Positions 1 to 9,153 of a DNA stretch of 64,000 bases are shown piece by piece. Position numbers and translations under genes: made by a program. Below the pieces are notes generated by a model. It had not been told where the DNA came from. It saw nothing but the letters and a program-made list of their open reading frames with translations, and ran no database searches. The first letter of the stretch is position 1. Every line of letters begins with the position of its first letter. Source of the stretch: Asanoa iriomotensis (GTDB lineage Bacteria; Actinomycetota; Actinomycetes; Mycobacteriales; Micromonosporaceae). The stretch covers positions 45,434 to 109,433 of the forward strand of contig NZ_BONC01000022.1 in assembly GCF_016862515.1 (NCBI RefSeq), in the 5' to 3' direction.

Positions 1-12
1 ACCCCTCCAGGG

Positions 13-1188
13 CTATCGCGGCTCGTAGATGCGCTTGTGGCCGGACAGGCCGGCCAACCGGAACGGCCCCGTGGTCTCGTGCGGCACGGGGTGGTGCCCC
101 CCGTCCGCCGGAAACGCGTGCTCGTGGATCTCGCGGTACCGGGCGTAGTCGATGTCGTGTCGCCGGCTGACCACCGCGCGGTGCGCCGCGGACCGCAGGT
201 GCGCCCGGTAGCCCGGCACCACCCGGCCGGCGAAGAACTCGGCGACGGCGCCGGACCCGTAGCTCAGGAACCCGATCGCCTGTTCGGAGAGGTCGTCGGC
301 GTTGTCGAGCAGCGCCGCCAGCGCCAGGAACAGCGAAGCGGTGTAGCTGTTGCCGATCACGGCGTTGTACGCCGTCGTGTGCCCGACCGCGTGGGCGACG
401 GCGGCGTCGTCGACCTCCCGGCCGCAGCAGTTGAGCAGGTGGTGGTGCGCCTTGTGGGCCATCCGCGTGAAGGGCTGGTGGTAGCAGAAGGCGCGGAACG
501 CGCCGAGCGGGTGACCGCCGCGCTCGGTGTAGTCCTTCCACGTGCCCTCCACCGCCTGCAGGTAGGCGGAGATGGACTCGCGCCCGTCGACCAGCGCGGT
601 CGTGCGGTAGTTCGGCCGCCAGAAGTCCATGACGTCGGCGGTGAACAGGCCCGACGGGTCCTCGACCCGCAGCACCGCGGGTGCGGCGCTGACCAGCATC
701 GCCACCGCCGCGGCGCCCTGGGTCGCCTCGCCGGCGCTGCCGAGGTCGTACCTCGAGACGTCGCTGGCGATCACGAGGACCTGCTCGGCGGGGTCACGAT
801 GGACGAGGCTGATCGCGAACTGCAGACCGGCCGCGCCGCCGTAGCAGGCCTGCTTGAGCTCGACCACCCGGGTCGCCGAGGGCAGCCCGAGCAACGAATG
901 GACGTGGATGCCGGCCGCCTTCGCCTGGTCGACGGCCGTCTCGGTGGCGAAGACGACCGTGCGGATCCGGTCGGCGCCGTGCCGCTCGACGATGGGCGCG
1001 GCGGCGGTGGCCGCCATCGTCACGATGTCCTCGTCGAGGGCGGGCACGCTCATCGAGAGCTGGCCGATGCCCCGCTCGTACTTGCCGACGGGCGCACCGT
1101 TCTGCGCGGCCAGCGTCGCGTGTGTCAGCACGTACTCTGTCGATGCGATCGAAAGGTCGTGAATTCCGATGGCGATCTCGCCGGGCAT
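13..1188 (-). CDS. mvaS: Hydroxymethylglutaryl-CoA synthase
   Basis: Condenses acetyl-CoA with acetoacetyl-CoA to HMG-CoA, the entry to the cytosolic mevalonate pathway. The product has 391 residues, normal for the family. The catalytic residues are visible: Glu83 in ATETAVDQAK, Cys115 in ELKQACYGG and His237 in YHQPF. The C-terminal block ending SGHKRIYEPR is typical of actinomycete enzymes from secondary-metabolite mevalonate clusters. I chose the ATG at 1188 because it lies only 2 nt after the HMG-CoA reductase stop, so the two are translationally coupled; upstream in-frame sequence is reductase coding DNA in another frame. It is the last gene of the leftward operon that begins at 6531. 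What lies further downstream is cut off by the window edge. Confidence 0.96.
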   Translation of the reverse strand: MPGEIAIGIHDLSIASTEYVLTHATLAAQNGAPVGKYERGIGQLSMSVPALDEDIVTMAATAAAPIVERHGADRIRTVVFATETAVDQAKAAGIHVHSLLGLPSATRVVELKQACYGGAAGLQFAISLVHRDPAEQVLVIASDVSRYDLGSAGEATQGAAAVAMLVSAAPAVLRVEDPSGLFTADVMDFWRPNYRTTALVDGRESISAYLQAVEGTWKDYTERGGHPLGAFRAFCYHQPFTRMAHKAHHHLLNCCGREVDDAAVAHAVGHTTAYNAVIGNSYTASLFLALAALLDNADDLSEQAIGFLSYGSGAVAEFFAGRVVPGYRAHLRSAAHRAVVSRRHDIDYARYREIHEHAFPADGGHHPVPHETTGPFRLAGLSGHKRIYEPR

Positions 1189-1190
1189 CG

Positions 1191-2261
1191 CTAGCCTCCG
1201 ATCTTCGCGGATGTGTCGGCACGCTCCAGCCGGACGTGCGCGCGCATGAGTTCCCCCGGATTCGTCTGTGCGGCGAGCAGGGACAACTCCCCGCACAACA
1301 CGGTCGCGGCGGCGATCACCGCGAGCCGGCGCGCGTTCTCACCGGGTTCGCGGACGTCCCGGCAGCCGAGCCGGGTCAGGTTCTCCTCGACGAAGTCGAG
1401 TCCCTTGCCGTTGCCGACGCTCCCGACGATCAGGTTCGGCACGGTGCAGGAGAAGTAGAGGTCGCCGTCGCGGTCCTCGGCGACGGTGACGCCCTGTGAG
1501 CCTTCGACGATGTTGGCCGCGTCCTGGCCCGTGGCCAGGTAGAACCCGAGCAGCATGTTCGCGTAGTGGGCGTTGGCCGAGCGGATGCCGCCGGCCAGCA
1601 GCGTGCCGATCATGTTCTTGTGTACGTTGAGCGTGGCGATCGCGGCCGCCGTGGTGTGCAGCCGCCGGTGCACGATCTCCCGCGGCACCAGCAGCTCGGT
1701 GACCACGTTCTTGCCCCGGCCGAGGATGCCGTTGACGGCCGTCGCCTTCTTGTCGGTGCAGTAGTTTCCCGAGATCGAGCCGTACGAGACTCCCGGAACC
1801 GTCCGCAGGATGTGGTTCAGCAGCGCGTCGGCGGCCAGCGTCGCCATGTTGTGCCCCGAGGCGTCCCCGGTGCCGAAGTCGAACCGGAGGAACAGCAGGT
1901 TCGCCGTGATCTCGTGGTGGAACCCGATCAGCTCGACGAACCTGCCGCAGCCGCGCACGATCTCGCGCAGTTCGTCCAGCCGCGCGTCGACCTCCAGCGC
2001 GGCGGAGTACGCGGTCTGCGCGTCGGTCGCCCGGACGAGGACCGAGCGGGTCATCCGCTCGTCGACGAGGGTCGCGACGATGCCCGGCTCGACCATCATG
2101 GAGATCCGTGCGCCACGGCCGACCGACGGCCACAACGGCGACTCGTAGGTGGCCAGCGGCACCTCGGTCTCGGTCGTCGCCACGTTTCCGGAGACGCGCA
2201 GCGGTCCGACCCACTTCATGGGTACGCCGGCCACCGCGGTCGTGTCCTGGTCGTTGCTCAT
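1191..2261 (-). CDS. mvaA: Hydroxymethylglutaryl-CoA reductase (NADPH)
   Basis: Reduces HMG-CoA to mevalonate, the committed step of the pathway. 356 residues, a soluble bacterial form without membrane anchor. Catalytic blocks are visible: the Glu motif in PLATYESPLWPSVGRGA, the Lys motif in NYCTDKKATAVNG, the Asp motif in GQDAANIVEGSQG, and the dinucleotide-binding-type GHNMAT. The wording of these blocks matches the Streptomyces CL190-type enzyme. The ATG at 2261 overlaps the phosphomevalonate kinase stop by 4 nt. In the well-known Streptomyces clusters a type II isopentenyl diphosphate isomerase gene lies between these two genes; here there is no room for it. Confidence 0.96.
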   Translation of the reverse strand: MSNDQDTTAVAGVPMKWVGPLRVSGNVATTETEVPLATYESPLWPSVGRGARISMMVEPGIVATLVDERMTRSVLVRATDAQTAYSAALEVDARLDELREIVRGCGRFVELIGFHHEITANLLFLRFDFGTGDASGHNMATLAADALLNHILRTVPGVSYGSISGNYCTDKKATAVNGILGRGKNVVTELLVPREIVHRRLHTTAAAIATLNVHKNMIGTLLAGGIRSANAHYANMLLGFYLATGQDAANIVEGSQGVTVAEDRDGDLYFSCTVPNLIVGSVGNGKGLDFVEENLTRLGCRDVREPGENARRLAVIAAATVLCGELSLLAAQTNPGELMRAHVRLERADTSAKIGG

Positions 2262-3370
2262 GCTTCGCTCCCGTTCGTGGGCTGGACGCGGACCGGCACG
2301 GGCAGCACCCCGGCCGCGGCCCACGTCTCCCGTAGCCGTGCGATGTCCTTCGTCGCCGCCGGGTCCAGCAGGGCGATGCCGCAGTCGCCTCCGCCGGCGC
2401 CCGACGGTTTGGCCGCGCCGCCGACGGCCTCGGCCGCGTCGCAGAGCGCGGTGAGCCTGGTGGTGAAGATGCCGAGGCCGACCTCGTCGTCCAGGTCGGC
2501 GAGCACCTGGCGGGCGCCGCGCACCTGGCGCAGCAGCCCGTCGTCGTCGCCCTCGTCGAGAGCGCGGATCGCCGCCCGCACCCGCGCGCCGCTCCGCTCC
2601 AGGAAACGCCGGTGCGCCGTGCCGCCCCGCCAGGCCCGCGCGTCGAGGCGGCCGGCGAGCACGGACGTGTGCGCCGGGTCTCCGGTCCAGCCGACCTCGA
2701 GCGCGAGGGCGCGCGGCGGTCGCAGCGTGCGCACCCCGAAGCCCGGCCACCGCGCCCGCAGGGTCCGCCCGACGCCGTCGCGCCGGGCCATCTCACGCAC
2801 GGCGGCGCGGTCGGGCGCCTGGTAGGCGATCCAGCCGCCCCAGGCGCTGGCCGCGAGGTCGCCGCCGGAACCGCCGGCGTCGCGGCGCACCGCCGCCAGC
2901 ATCGCCAACCGGAAGCGCTCCTCGGGCGTCAGGCCCAGGCCGGCGTAGGCCGCGACCGCGGCCACGGTGGCCACGGTCACGGCGCCGCTGGAGCCCAGCC
3001 CGAACTTGGTGCCGTCGCGGTGCAGGCGGCTGCTGATCGAGACGTGCATCGCCGGCGGGGACTGGCCGCGCTCGGTCAACAGCGCGTCGACCACCTCGAT
3101 CGCCGACACGACGTGGCCGAGGCTGTCCCGTGCCCGCTTCTGGTCGCCGACCTCGACTCCCTCGAGACCGCCGTCGCGTCGCCGCAGCCGCGTCGGTCCC
3201 GGGCACAGATCGGACTCGACGCGTACGCCGGTGTCGCCGGTGGGGGACACGGTGACCGTCACGTGCCGGTCGACGGCGACCAGGAGCGCCGGATGACCCG
3301 GTTCCAGGACCGCGTACTCGCCGGCGACGAACAGCTTGCCGGGTGCCCGCCGGCTGACGGTGCCGGTCAC
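2258..3370 (-). CDS. mvaK2: Phosphomevalonate kinase (GHMP family)
   Basis: Phosphorylates 5-phosphomevalonate with ATP to 5-diphosphomevalonate. 370 residues. GHMP kinase signatures are in order: N-terminal APGKLFVAGEYAVLE (about residues 9-23), the ATP loop GLGSSGAVTVAT near residue 125 and the C-terminal KPSGAGGGDCGIAL near residue 325. The Glu-Tyr-Ala-Val wording in the first motif separates phosphomevalonate kinase from mevalonate kinase, which has GEHAVVY (seen in the gene ending at 5446). Starts and stops overlap both neighbours by 4 nt, so translation is coupled throughout. Substrate assignment rests on motif wording and on the complementary set of kinases in the operon. Confidence 0.94.
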   Translation of the reverse strand: MTGTVSRRAPGKLFVAGEYAVLEPGHPALLVAVDRHVTVTVSPTGDTGVRVESDLCPGPTRLRRRDGGLEGVEVGDQKRARDSLGHVVSAIEVVDALLTERGQSPPAMHVSISSRLHRDGTKFGLGSSGAVTVATVAAVAAYAGLGLTPEERFRLAMLAAVRRDAGGSGGDLAASAWGGWIAYQAPDRAAVREMARRDGVGRTLRARWPGFGVRTLRPPRALALEVGWTGDPAHTSVLAGRLDARAWRGGTAHRRFLERSGARVRAAIRALDEGDDDGLLRQVRGARQVLADLDDEVGLGIFTTRLTALCDAAEAVGGAAKPSGAGGGDCGIALLDPAATKDIARLRETWAAAGVLPVPVRVQPTNGSEA

Positions 3371-4368
3371 GGCCCGTCTCCCGACCGGAGCGCGGCCCCG
3401 GGCCCGCGCCGGGCGATGACCACCGTGCAGCCCGGCGCGGCCTCACCCATGGTCGCGGCGACCCGCGCCGCGTCGGCGGGGTGGCAGAGCACCTTCACGT
3501 TCGGCCCGGCATCCATCGTCGCGTACGCCGGCACCCCGTCGGCCCGCAACCGCAGGACGCCGTCGAGCACGGCGACGGTGGCGGGTGACAGGTAGCGCAC
3601 CGCCGGGCGGGCGGCGAGCATCGTGGCGTGCATGCCGAAGGCGTTCCGCTCGGCGATCTCACCGACCGCGTCGAGGTCGCCGCGGTTCAGCGCCGCCCGC
3701 ATGTCCGCCAGGTCGGTCGTGCCCGCCCGCGCCCATGGCCAGTAGAGCGGCGAGGTCTCGACCGTGCGCCGCATCGCCGTGCGGCTGGACACCGCTTTCG
3801 GGCCCGCGTTGACCACCGCGATCACCAGCGCCGGGTCGAAGTCCGGCACCGGCACCGGTTCCGCGTAGGAGTTGAGGTCCGCGTCCGCGGCGTCGCCCCG
3901 GCGCGCGTACAGGATGGCGAAGTCGCCGAAGATCGAGCGGGCCGCCGACGCGGATCCGCGCCGGGCCAGGCGCGACAACGCGGTGGGGTCGAGGTCGAGG
4001 CCGTACGCCGCGGCGGCGGCGACGGCCAGGGCCGCGAACCCGCTCGCCGACGAGGCGAGGCCGGCCCCGGTGGGCACGGCGTTGCGGGTGTCCACAGTGG
4101 CGCGTTCCGGGCGGCCCGCCGTCTTGCGCACCAGGTCCAGGAACTCCGTGATCCGCAGCCGCTGCTCGCCCTCGGCGGTCGCGCCGTCGAAGGTGACCGT
4201 GTCCGTCGGCTCGCCGGGGGTGACCCGCACGGTGGTCACGGTCGGGAACACGTCCAACGTCATCGAGAGGCTGTCGACGTTGGGGATCACGAGCTTCTCG
4301 TCGCGCTTGCCCCAGTATTTGACCAGCGCGATGTTGGGGTGGGCGACCGCGGTGTGGTCAGGTGCCAT
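3367..4368 (-). CDS. mvaD: Diphosphomevalonate decarboxylase
   Basis: ATP-dependent decarboxylation of 5-diphosphomevalonate gives isopentenyl diphosphate, the C5 unit used by the prenyl synthase of the same operon. 333 residues, normal length. The family N-terminus NIALVKYWGKRD followed by IPNVDSLSMTLD is present, as are the GHMP loop GLASSASGFAAL and the catalytic Asp region YATMDAGPNVKVL. It overlaps the mevalonate kinase gene upstream by 11 nt and the phosphomevalonate kinase gene downstream by 4 nt. Because the operon makes only isopentenyl diphosphate, an isomerase is needed for dimethylallyl diphosphate; the type I idi at 16.1 kb is the candidate. Confidence 0.96.
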   Translation of the reverse strand: MAPDHTAVAHPNIALVKYWGKRDEKLVIPNVDSLSMTLDVFPTVTTVRVTPGEPTDTVTFDGATAEGEQRLRITEFLDLVRKTAGRPERATVDTRNAVPTGAGLASSASGFAALAVAAAAAYGLDLDPTALSRLARRGSASAARSIFGDFAILYARRGDAADADLNSYAEPVPVPDFDPALVIAVVNAGPKAVSSRTAMRRTVETSPLYWPWARAGTTDLADMRAALNRGDLDAVGEIAERNAFGMHATMLAARPAVRYLSPATVAVLDGVLRLRADGVPAYATMDAGPNVKVLCHPADAARVAATMGEAAPGCTVVIARRGPGAALRSGDGP

Positions 4369-5446
4369 GGATCGCGAACCTCCCCACCGGTACGACCCAG
4401 GTGCGGGTGGCGCCGGCCGACCTCAGGTGCGCGGCGACCGCGGCCGCGCCGGGCGGATCGGCCGCCAGCGCGATGATGCAGCCGCCCAGCCCGCCGCCGC
4501 TGACCTTGGCGCCCAGACCGCCGGCCGCGAGGGCCGCGTCGACCATCGTGTCGATGCGATCCGTGCTGATCCCGACCTCGCGCAGCAGCCGATGGTTCTC
4601 GGTCAGGCGCGCGCCGAGGTCGTCGACCCGGCCACGGCCCAGGTCGTACAACGCCGCGTTCGTCAGTCGCGACACCTGGCGCACGAACGCGTCCAGCCGC
4701 TCCGGTGCGCCCTCGAACCCGCGCCGCACCAGCTCCACGGCGTCCCTGGTCCGGCCGCTCACACCGCTGTCCGCGATGACGAACAGGGCGTCGAAGCCCC
4801 AGGGCCGGCGTGCGCCCGGGCCCCGCCCGGTCCATCGTGGATGGTCATGGTGGACCGCCGCCGTCATCGCGACGGGCAGTTCGCGCGCCACGCCGTCCCG
4901 GAACCAGATGGGCGAGGTCGCGCCGGTGGAGAGCGCGTCGATGCCGCTCGCCCGGCCGTGCGCCATCGTCTCCGAGACCTGGACGAGGTCGAACACCGTG
5001 CGGGCGTCGAGCGTGCGGCCGAAGAGGTCCGCCAGCGCGAGCACGGCCGCCCGCGCGCAGGCGGCGCTCGATCCGAGCCCGGCGCCCCGGGGCACCGCCG
5101 ACTCGACGAGCACGTCGACGGACATCGGTTCCGTCACGGCGGCGCGCTCCTTGAACGCCGACACGAGCCCGCGCAGGTCGTCCGACCCGAACGGTGTCGA
5201 CGACCCGCCGTCGGATCCGGTGACGGCGAAGGAGACGCGGTCGGTGCCGTCGGCCCGGTCCGGACGCCGGGTCGCCGTGGCGGTCGCCGCGAGCTGGGGC
5301 AGCGGGATGGCCAGCGCCGGCGCGCCGTACACGACCGCGTGCTCACCGAGCAGGATGGCCTTGCCGTGCGCGCGGCCGACGCCCTCGGCCCGCGGCTCGT
5401 CCGCCGCGGGCCCGCGGACAGTGAAGGTGAGCGGGTTCGCCATCAC
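4358..5446 (-). CDS. mvaK1: Mevalonate kinase (GHMP family)
   Basis: Phosphorylates mevalonate to 5-phosphomevalonate. 362 residues. Motifs: AHGKAILLGEHAVVYGAPAL near residues 26-45, the ATP loop PRGAGLGSSAA near residue 140 and KVSGGGLGGC near residue 322. The GEHAVVYG wording is diagnostic for mevalonate kinase rather than the phospho- or diphospho- enzymes. The start overlaps the stop of the prenyl diphosphate synthase gene by 4 nt; a second Met follows directly, so the true start is residue 1 or 2. It is the second gene of the operon, the position it holds in Streptomyces-type mevalonate clusters. Confidence 0.95.
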   Translation of the reverse strand: MMANPLTFTVRGPAADEPRAEGVGRAHGKAILLGEHAVVYGAPALAIPLPQLAATATATRRPDRADGTDRVSFAVTGSDGGSSTPFGSDDLRGLVSAFKERAAVTEPMSVDVLVESAVPRGAGLGSSAACARAAVLALADLFGRTLDARTVFDLVQVSETMAHGRASGIDALSTGATSPIWFRDGVARELPVAMTAAVHHDHPRWTGRGPGARRPWGFDALFVIADSGVSGRTRDAVELVRRGFEGAPERLDAFVRQVSRLTNAALYDLGRGRVDDLGARLTENHRLLREVGISTDRIDTMVDAALAAGGLGAKVSGGGLGGCIIALAADPPGAAAVAAHLRSAGATRTWVVPVGRFAIHGT

Positions 5447-6531
5447 TGCGTCCGCTGCGTCGCTCGGATCGCCATCTCGGCGAGTTGGTGTTTGGCGTAC
5501 GCGGTGGCGGTGCTCGCCGCCAGGGCGAGCATGGCCCGCTCCGCCCGGTGCGCGATCTCCTGCTCGATCCGCTCCACGGCGCCGACGTCGACGAGGATGG
5601 CGCGGACCCGGGCCAGATCGGCATCGGACAGCTCCCGGCCGATGGTCGCCCGGACGAACCGTGCCGCGGCGGGGTCGTGCTCGTCGCCGAGCTTGAGGGC
5701 CGTGGCGAGCAGGACCGTGCGCTTGCCCTCGCGCAGGTCGTCACCCGACGGCTTGCCGGTCACGGCCGGGTCCCCGAACACGCCCAAGAGGTCGTCACGG
5801 AGCTGGAACGCGACACCGATGTCCGCGCCGAACGCCCGGTAGGCGGCGACGAGGTCGGCGTCCGCGCCGGCGATCGCGGCGCCGAAGTGCAGCGGGCGTT
5901 CGACGGTGTACGAGGCCGTCTTGTACCGGATGACGCGCAGCGCGCGGTCGACGTCCTCGTCGCCGCTCATCTGGGTGATCAGGTCGTGGAGCTGGCCGTA
6001 CATGACCTCGGTGCGGACGGCGGACCACACCGGGGAGATCCGGGTGTGCGCGTCCTCCGGCAGCCCGGACGAGCGGACCAGGACGTCGGCCCAGATCAGC
6101 GCGAGGTCGCCGATCAGGATGGCGGTGCCGTTGCCGAAGGACTCGGGGTCTCCCGAGAAGCCCCGCGCCCGGTGCCGCTCCGCGTAGGTCACGTGCGCGG
6201 CCGGGTGACCGCGGCGGGTCCGGGACGCGTCGATGATGTCGTCGTGGATCAGTCCCGACGCGTGCAGCAGCTCGAAGCCCGCGCACGCCGTCAGCACTGC
6301 GGCCGCCACCGGGGCCTCCGGGTCGCCGCCGGCACCGAGCCAACCCAGCCACGCGAAGGCGGGCCGGATGCGCTTGCCGCCGCGCAGCACATAGCTCTCG
6401 AGCTCCGCCACGGTCGCGGCGAAGTCCTCTCCGAATGCGTCAGCTTCCGCGCGGCGCGCGGTGAAGAAGTCCCGCATCGCGACGTCGACAGCGGCGGCTC
6501 CCATAGCCGCACCGAGATAGCTGACGGTCAT
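5443..6531 (-). CDS. Polyprenyl (probably geranylgeranyl) diphosphate synthase
   Basis: Head-to-tail isoprenoid chain elongation by an all-trans prenyl synthase. 362 residues. The first aspartate-rich motif is DDIID at 97-101 and the second RDDLLGVFGD near 245-254; GGKRIRPAF near residue 51 is the usual substrate-binding block. Small residues (Ser, Gly) sit at positions -5 and -4 before the first motif, which in this family goes with products longer than farnesyl; C20 is likely by analogy with similar mevalonate operons but chain length is not proven. Start at 6531: reading further upstream adds residues without family character. It is the first gene of the operon; its upstream region carries a palindrome and is shared with a divergent LAL regulator. 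Confidence 0.93.
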   Translation of the reverse strand: MTVSYLGAAMGAAAVDVAMRDFFTARRAEADAFGEDFAATVAELESYVLRGGKRIRPAFAWLGWLGAGGDPEAPVAAAVLTACAGFELLHASGLIHDDIIDASRTRRGHPAAHVTYAERHRARGFSGDPESFGNGTAILIGDLALIWADVLVRSSGLPEDAHTRISPVWSAVRTEVMYGQLHDLITQMSGDEDVDRALRVIRYKTASYTVERPLHFGAAIAGADADLVAAYRAFGADIGVAFQLRDDLLGVFGDPAVTGKPSGDDLREGKRTVLLATALKLGDEHDPAAARFVRATIGRELSDADLARVRAILVDVGAVERIEQEIAHRAERAMLALAASTATAYAKHQLAEMAIRATQRTQ

Positions 6532-6605
6532 TGTCTTTTCCCCCGCCGGACTGCCCAATTGTGGTTCGGCATGGCACGACGGTAAGCGCCGGTCGGGGCC
6601 GTGCC

Positions 6606-6625
6606 CACTACTCGCGCGAGTAGTG
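6606..6625. promoter_or_regulatory. Perfect 20-bp palindrome between mevalonate operon and LAL regulator
   Basis: The 10-nt arm CACTACTCGC is followed directly by its exact reverse complement. It lies 75 nt upstream of the prenyl synthase start and about 145 nt upstream of the LAL start, in the 237-nt divergent intergenic region. This placement fits an operator for a dimeric regulator. The binding protein is unknown. Confidence 0.55.
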
Positions 6626-6697
6626 CGGGCTAGCACCGGCATCCCCGCCGCACCGCCCCGGATGCACGTATAACTGAGTGGACCCGTGCGCCGCGCC

Positions 6698-6726
6698 GTT
6701 CAACTGACGGGTCTGGACAGTTGAAC
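6698..6726. promoter_or_regulatory. Inverted repeat upstream of LAL regulator
   Basis: Perfect 9-nt arms GTTCAACTG (6698-6706) and CAGTTGAAC (6718-6726) are separated by 11 nt, about two helical turns centre to centre. The site ends 42 nt before the LAL start at 6769, so it could be an operator for that gene. It also argues against the in-frame TTG at 6721 as the start, because that codon lies inside the right arm. Confidence 0.45.
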
Positions 6727-6768
6727 ACGCCCGTCGGACGACTCTCCAGAGAAACGCGGGGTGGCACC

Positions 6769-9153
6769 ATGAATGCCTTGGTGGGACGTGATCACATTCT
6801 GTCCTCATTGGCCGGACAATTGGAAGCCACCCGGCACGGAGCCGGCGGTTGTGTGGTGGTCGACGGGCCGTTCGGCGTCGGCAAGACCCATGTGTTGAAG
6901 GCCGCCGGGATCGAGGGGGCCGAACGCGGCCTGACCGTGGTCGCGGGCCGGACCAGCATCACGGACCAGCCGATCCCCATCCACCTGCTGATCAGTTTCC
7001 TGCGGCACGCGACCGCCGACCGCGCCGACCTCGACGACCTGGTGCGCCCGGGCCGGAACCCGTTCTGGCTGATGGACCGCGTCGGCGAACTGGCGGCCGT
7101 CGCGGCACGCCGCCACCCGCTCGTGGTCGTCCTCGACGACGCCCAGCGCATCGACGACGTCAGCGCACTGGCGTTGCGCGCGCTCGTGCAGTCGCTGGCC
7201 TCGTCGCCGGTGCTCTGGCTGCTCGCCCGGCGACCGGCCCGCACCGAGCCGCTCACCCAGTCGGTCTTCGAGTGGTTGATCGACAACGCGGCCACGCGCG
7301 TCACGCTCGGGCCGCTCGAGGACGAGGCCGTCGCCGACCTGTGCGCGTCCTTCCTCGGCGCCAGGCCGGACGCCTCCGTGCTCGGCTGGGCCGCCCGCTG
7401 CGGCGGCAACCCGCGGCTGATGGAGAACGTCTTCAGCGCCCTCATCAAGGCCGGACAGATGATCATCACCGACGGCGCGGCCTCCGTGGTGGCGGAGCGC
7501 CTGCCCGACGGCGTGCGCACGATGGTGCACGACCTCCTGGACGGGTTCTCGCCCGCGGTCCGCCAACTCCTCGTCGCCGGCGGCCGGATCGGGGCCGCCT
7601 TCACGGCCGAGGAGGCGGCGGCAGAACTGGGCGACCCGTCCCTCGACCTGTCCTCGGCCGTCGACGAAGCCGTGCGGGTGGGCCTGGTCCGGCGCGACGG
7701 CGCTGCCCTCACGTTCCACCACGAGGTGATCGGGGAGGCGCTCCGGCCCGCGGTGTCGTCACCCGCTCCCCTGCCGCGGCCGTCCCCACCCACGACGGCC
7801 GCCTGCGGCTGCGCGGACCTGACGACGGAGGCCATCTCCCTGGTGGCGCGCGACGAGGATGGTCCACGCGCACTCGCCCGTGCCCTGCGACTGCTCGCCG
7901 GCGCGGGCCGCGGCGCGCAGGCCCACCGCCTCGCGGACCTCGCCCTGCGTACCGGCTTCGAGGCGGCGGCCGAGGCGCGCCTGGTTCTCGACCTGGTGCC
8001 CGGGCTGCGGGACGCCGACGGTCACGGCATGGCGGCGACGTTGCTGACGCGGACGTTGGCGCGGCCGGACATCTGCGAGCTGGACCGGGCCAAGCTCAAC
8101 CGGGCCCTCGCGGAGACACCGCACGCCGGCCGGGCCAGCTGGGACGGCGGGCGGCACTCCTGCGAGCGACCACTGTGGACGTGGCTGGTCCGGGCCCTGG
8201 TCGCCGCCGACCAGTTCGAGGAGGCGACGGCCGTCCTCGACGCGGTCCGGCGGGAGGCGAACGAGCGGGGCACCACGGTGTCGGCCGCCCTGTGGCACGG
8301 CCACCGGGCCGACCTGTTGCTCGCTCTCGGGCAGCTCGACGAGGCGCGGACGGCAGCCGGCGCGGCGGTCCGGCTGGCCGACCGGTCGGCACCGGCCGAC
8401 TCCGTGCCGGCCCGCCTCGTCCTGGCCGGCCTCAGCCTGCACGACGGCGACCTGGTCTCCGCCGGCGACCAGCTCCGCGGCGTCGAACAGGGCGGCGGCG
8501 TGGCGACGGCGGACAGGGCGCGCCTCGACTGGACCCTCGCGCGGTTCCACGCCGCCGGCGGTCGCCCGTCGACGATGGTCTTCGACGATCCGCTGCTGTT
8601 CACCGAGACGCCGACGGCGGCAGCGGCGCTGGTCCGGCAGGCGAAGGAGCTCGGGCTCCGCACGGAGGCGCAGGCGGCGGCCGACGTAGCCGCACAGGTC
8701 GCGCGGCGCAATCCCGCTGTGCAGTCGTTGGCCGCCGGTGCCGCGCACGCCGACGGCGTCCTGCGCGACGACCCGGCCGCCCTGCACCGCGCGGCGGACC
8801 TCTACCGGCTCGCCGGGCGTCCGCTGGCGGCGGGCGCCGGACTCGACGACGCGGCGCGGGTGGCCCGCGGCGGCGGGGTGCGACTCCTCGGGACGAAGCG
8901 TCCCGACGCGCACAGCGTGCGCCGGCTCGGTCCGGAACGGCCGAAGTCAGGCTGGGAGAGCCTGACCACCGCGGAGCTGAGGGTCGTGCGCGCGATCGTC
9001 GACGGCAGGACGAACAGGGAAGCCGCGAGCATGCTGTTCCTGTCGCCCCATACCGTCGACACCCATCTGCGGCGGGTCTTCTCGAAGCTCGCGATCAAGA
9101 GCCGCGTGGAACTGACCAAGAGCTTCATCGCGTACGAAGCGCGGGTCAGCTAG
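6769..9153 (+). CDS. LAL-family LuxR transcriptional regulator (full length)
   Basis: Large ATP-binding regulator of the LAL (MalT-like) type, probably pathway-specific for the flanking isoprenoid genes. 794 residues from the ATG at 6769. An N-terminal AAA/NACHT-like domain carries the Walker A GPFGVGKT (residues 33-40) and Walker B LVVVLDDAQ. A long helical middle follows, and a C-terminal LuxR helix-turn-helix with LTTAELRVVRAIVDGRTNRE and LSPHTVDTHLRRVFSKL closes the protein. The gene is divergent from the mevalonate operon, with two inverted repeats between them. Its last 8 nt overlap the end of the convergent LuxR gene. Activation of the mevalonate operon is inferred from position only. 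Confidence 0.9.
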   Translation: MNALVGRDHILSSLAGQLEATRHGAGGCVVVDGPFGVGKTHVLKAAGIEGAERGLTVVAGRTSITDQPIPIHLLISFLRHATADRADLDDLVRPGRNPFWLMDRVGELAAVAARRHPLVVVLDDAQRIDDVSALALRALVQSLASSPVLWLLARRPARTEPLTQSVFEWLIDNAATRVTLGPLEDEAVADLCASFLGARPDASVLGWAARCGGNPRLMENVFSALIKAGQMIITDGAASVVAERLPDGVRTMVHDLLDGFSPAVRQLLVAGGRIGAAFTAEEAAAELGDPSLDLSSAVDEAVRVGLVRRDGAALTFHHEVIGEALRPAVSSPAPLPRPSPPTTAACGCADLTTEAISLVARDEDGPRALARALRLLAGAGRGAQAHRLADLALRTGFEAAAEARLVLDLVPGLRDADGHGMAATLLTRTLARPDICELDRAKLNRALAETPHAGRASWDGGRHSCERPLWTWLVRALVAADQFEEATAVLDAVRREANERGTTVSAALWHGHRADLLLALGQLDEARTAAGAAVRLADRSAPADSVPARLVLAGLSLHDGDLVSAGDQLRGVEQGGGVATADRARLDWTLARFHAAGGRPSTMVFDDPLLFTETPTAAAALVRQAKELGLRTEAQAAADVAAQVARRNPAVQSLAAGAAHADGVLRDDPAALHRAADLYRLAGRPLAAGAGLDDAARVARGGGVRLLGTKRPDAHSVRRLGPERPKSGWESLTTAELRVVRAIVDGRTNREAASMLFLSPHTVDTHLRRVFSKLAIKSRVELTKSFIAYEARVS

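Noticed and set aside
37..5842. Long rightward reading frames opposite the mevalonate operon
   Set aside because: They are GC-driven antisense frames rich in Arg, Ala and Gly with no recognisable domains, while the leftward frames carry all catalytic motifs.
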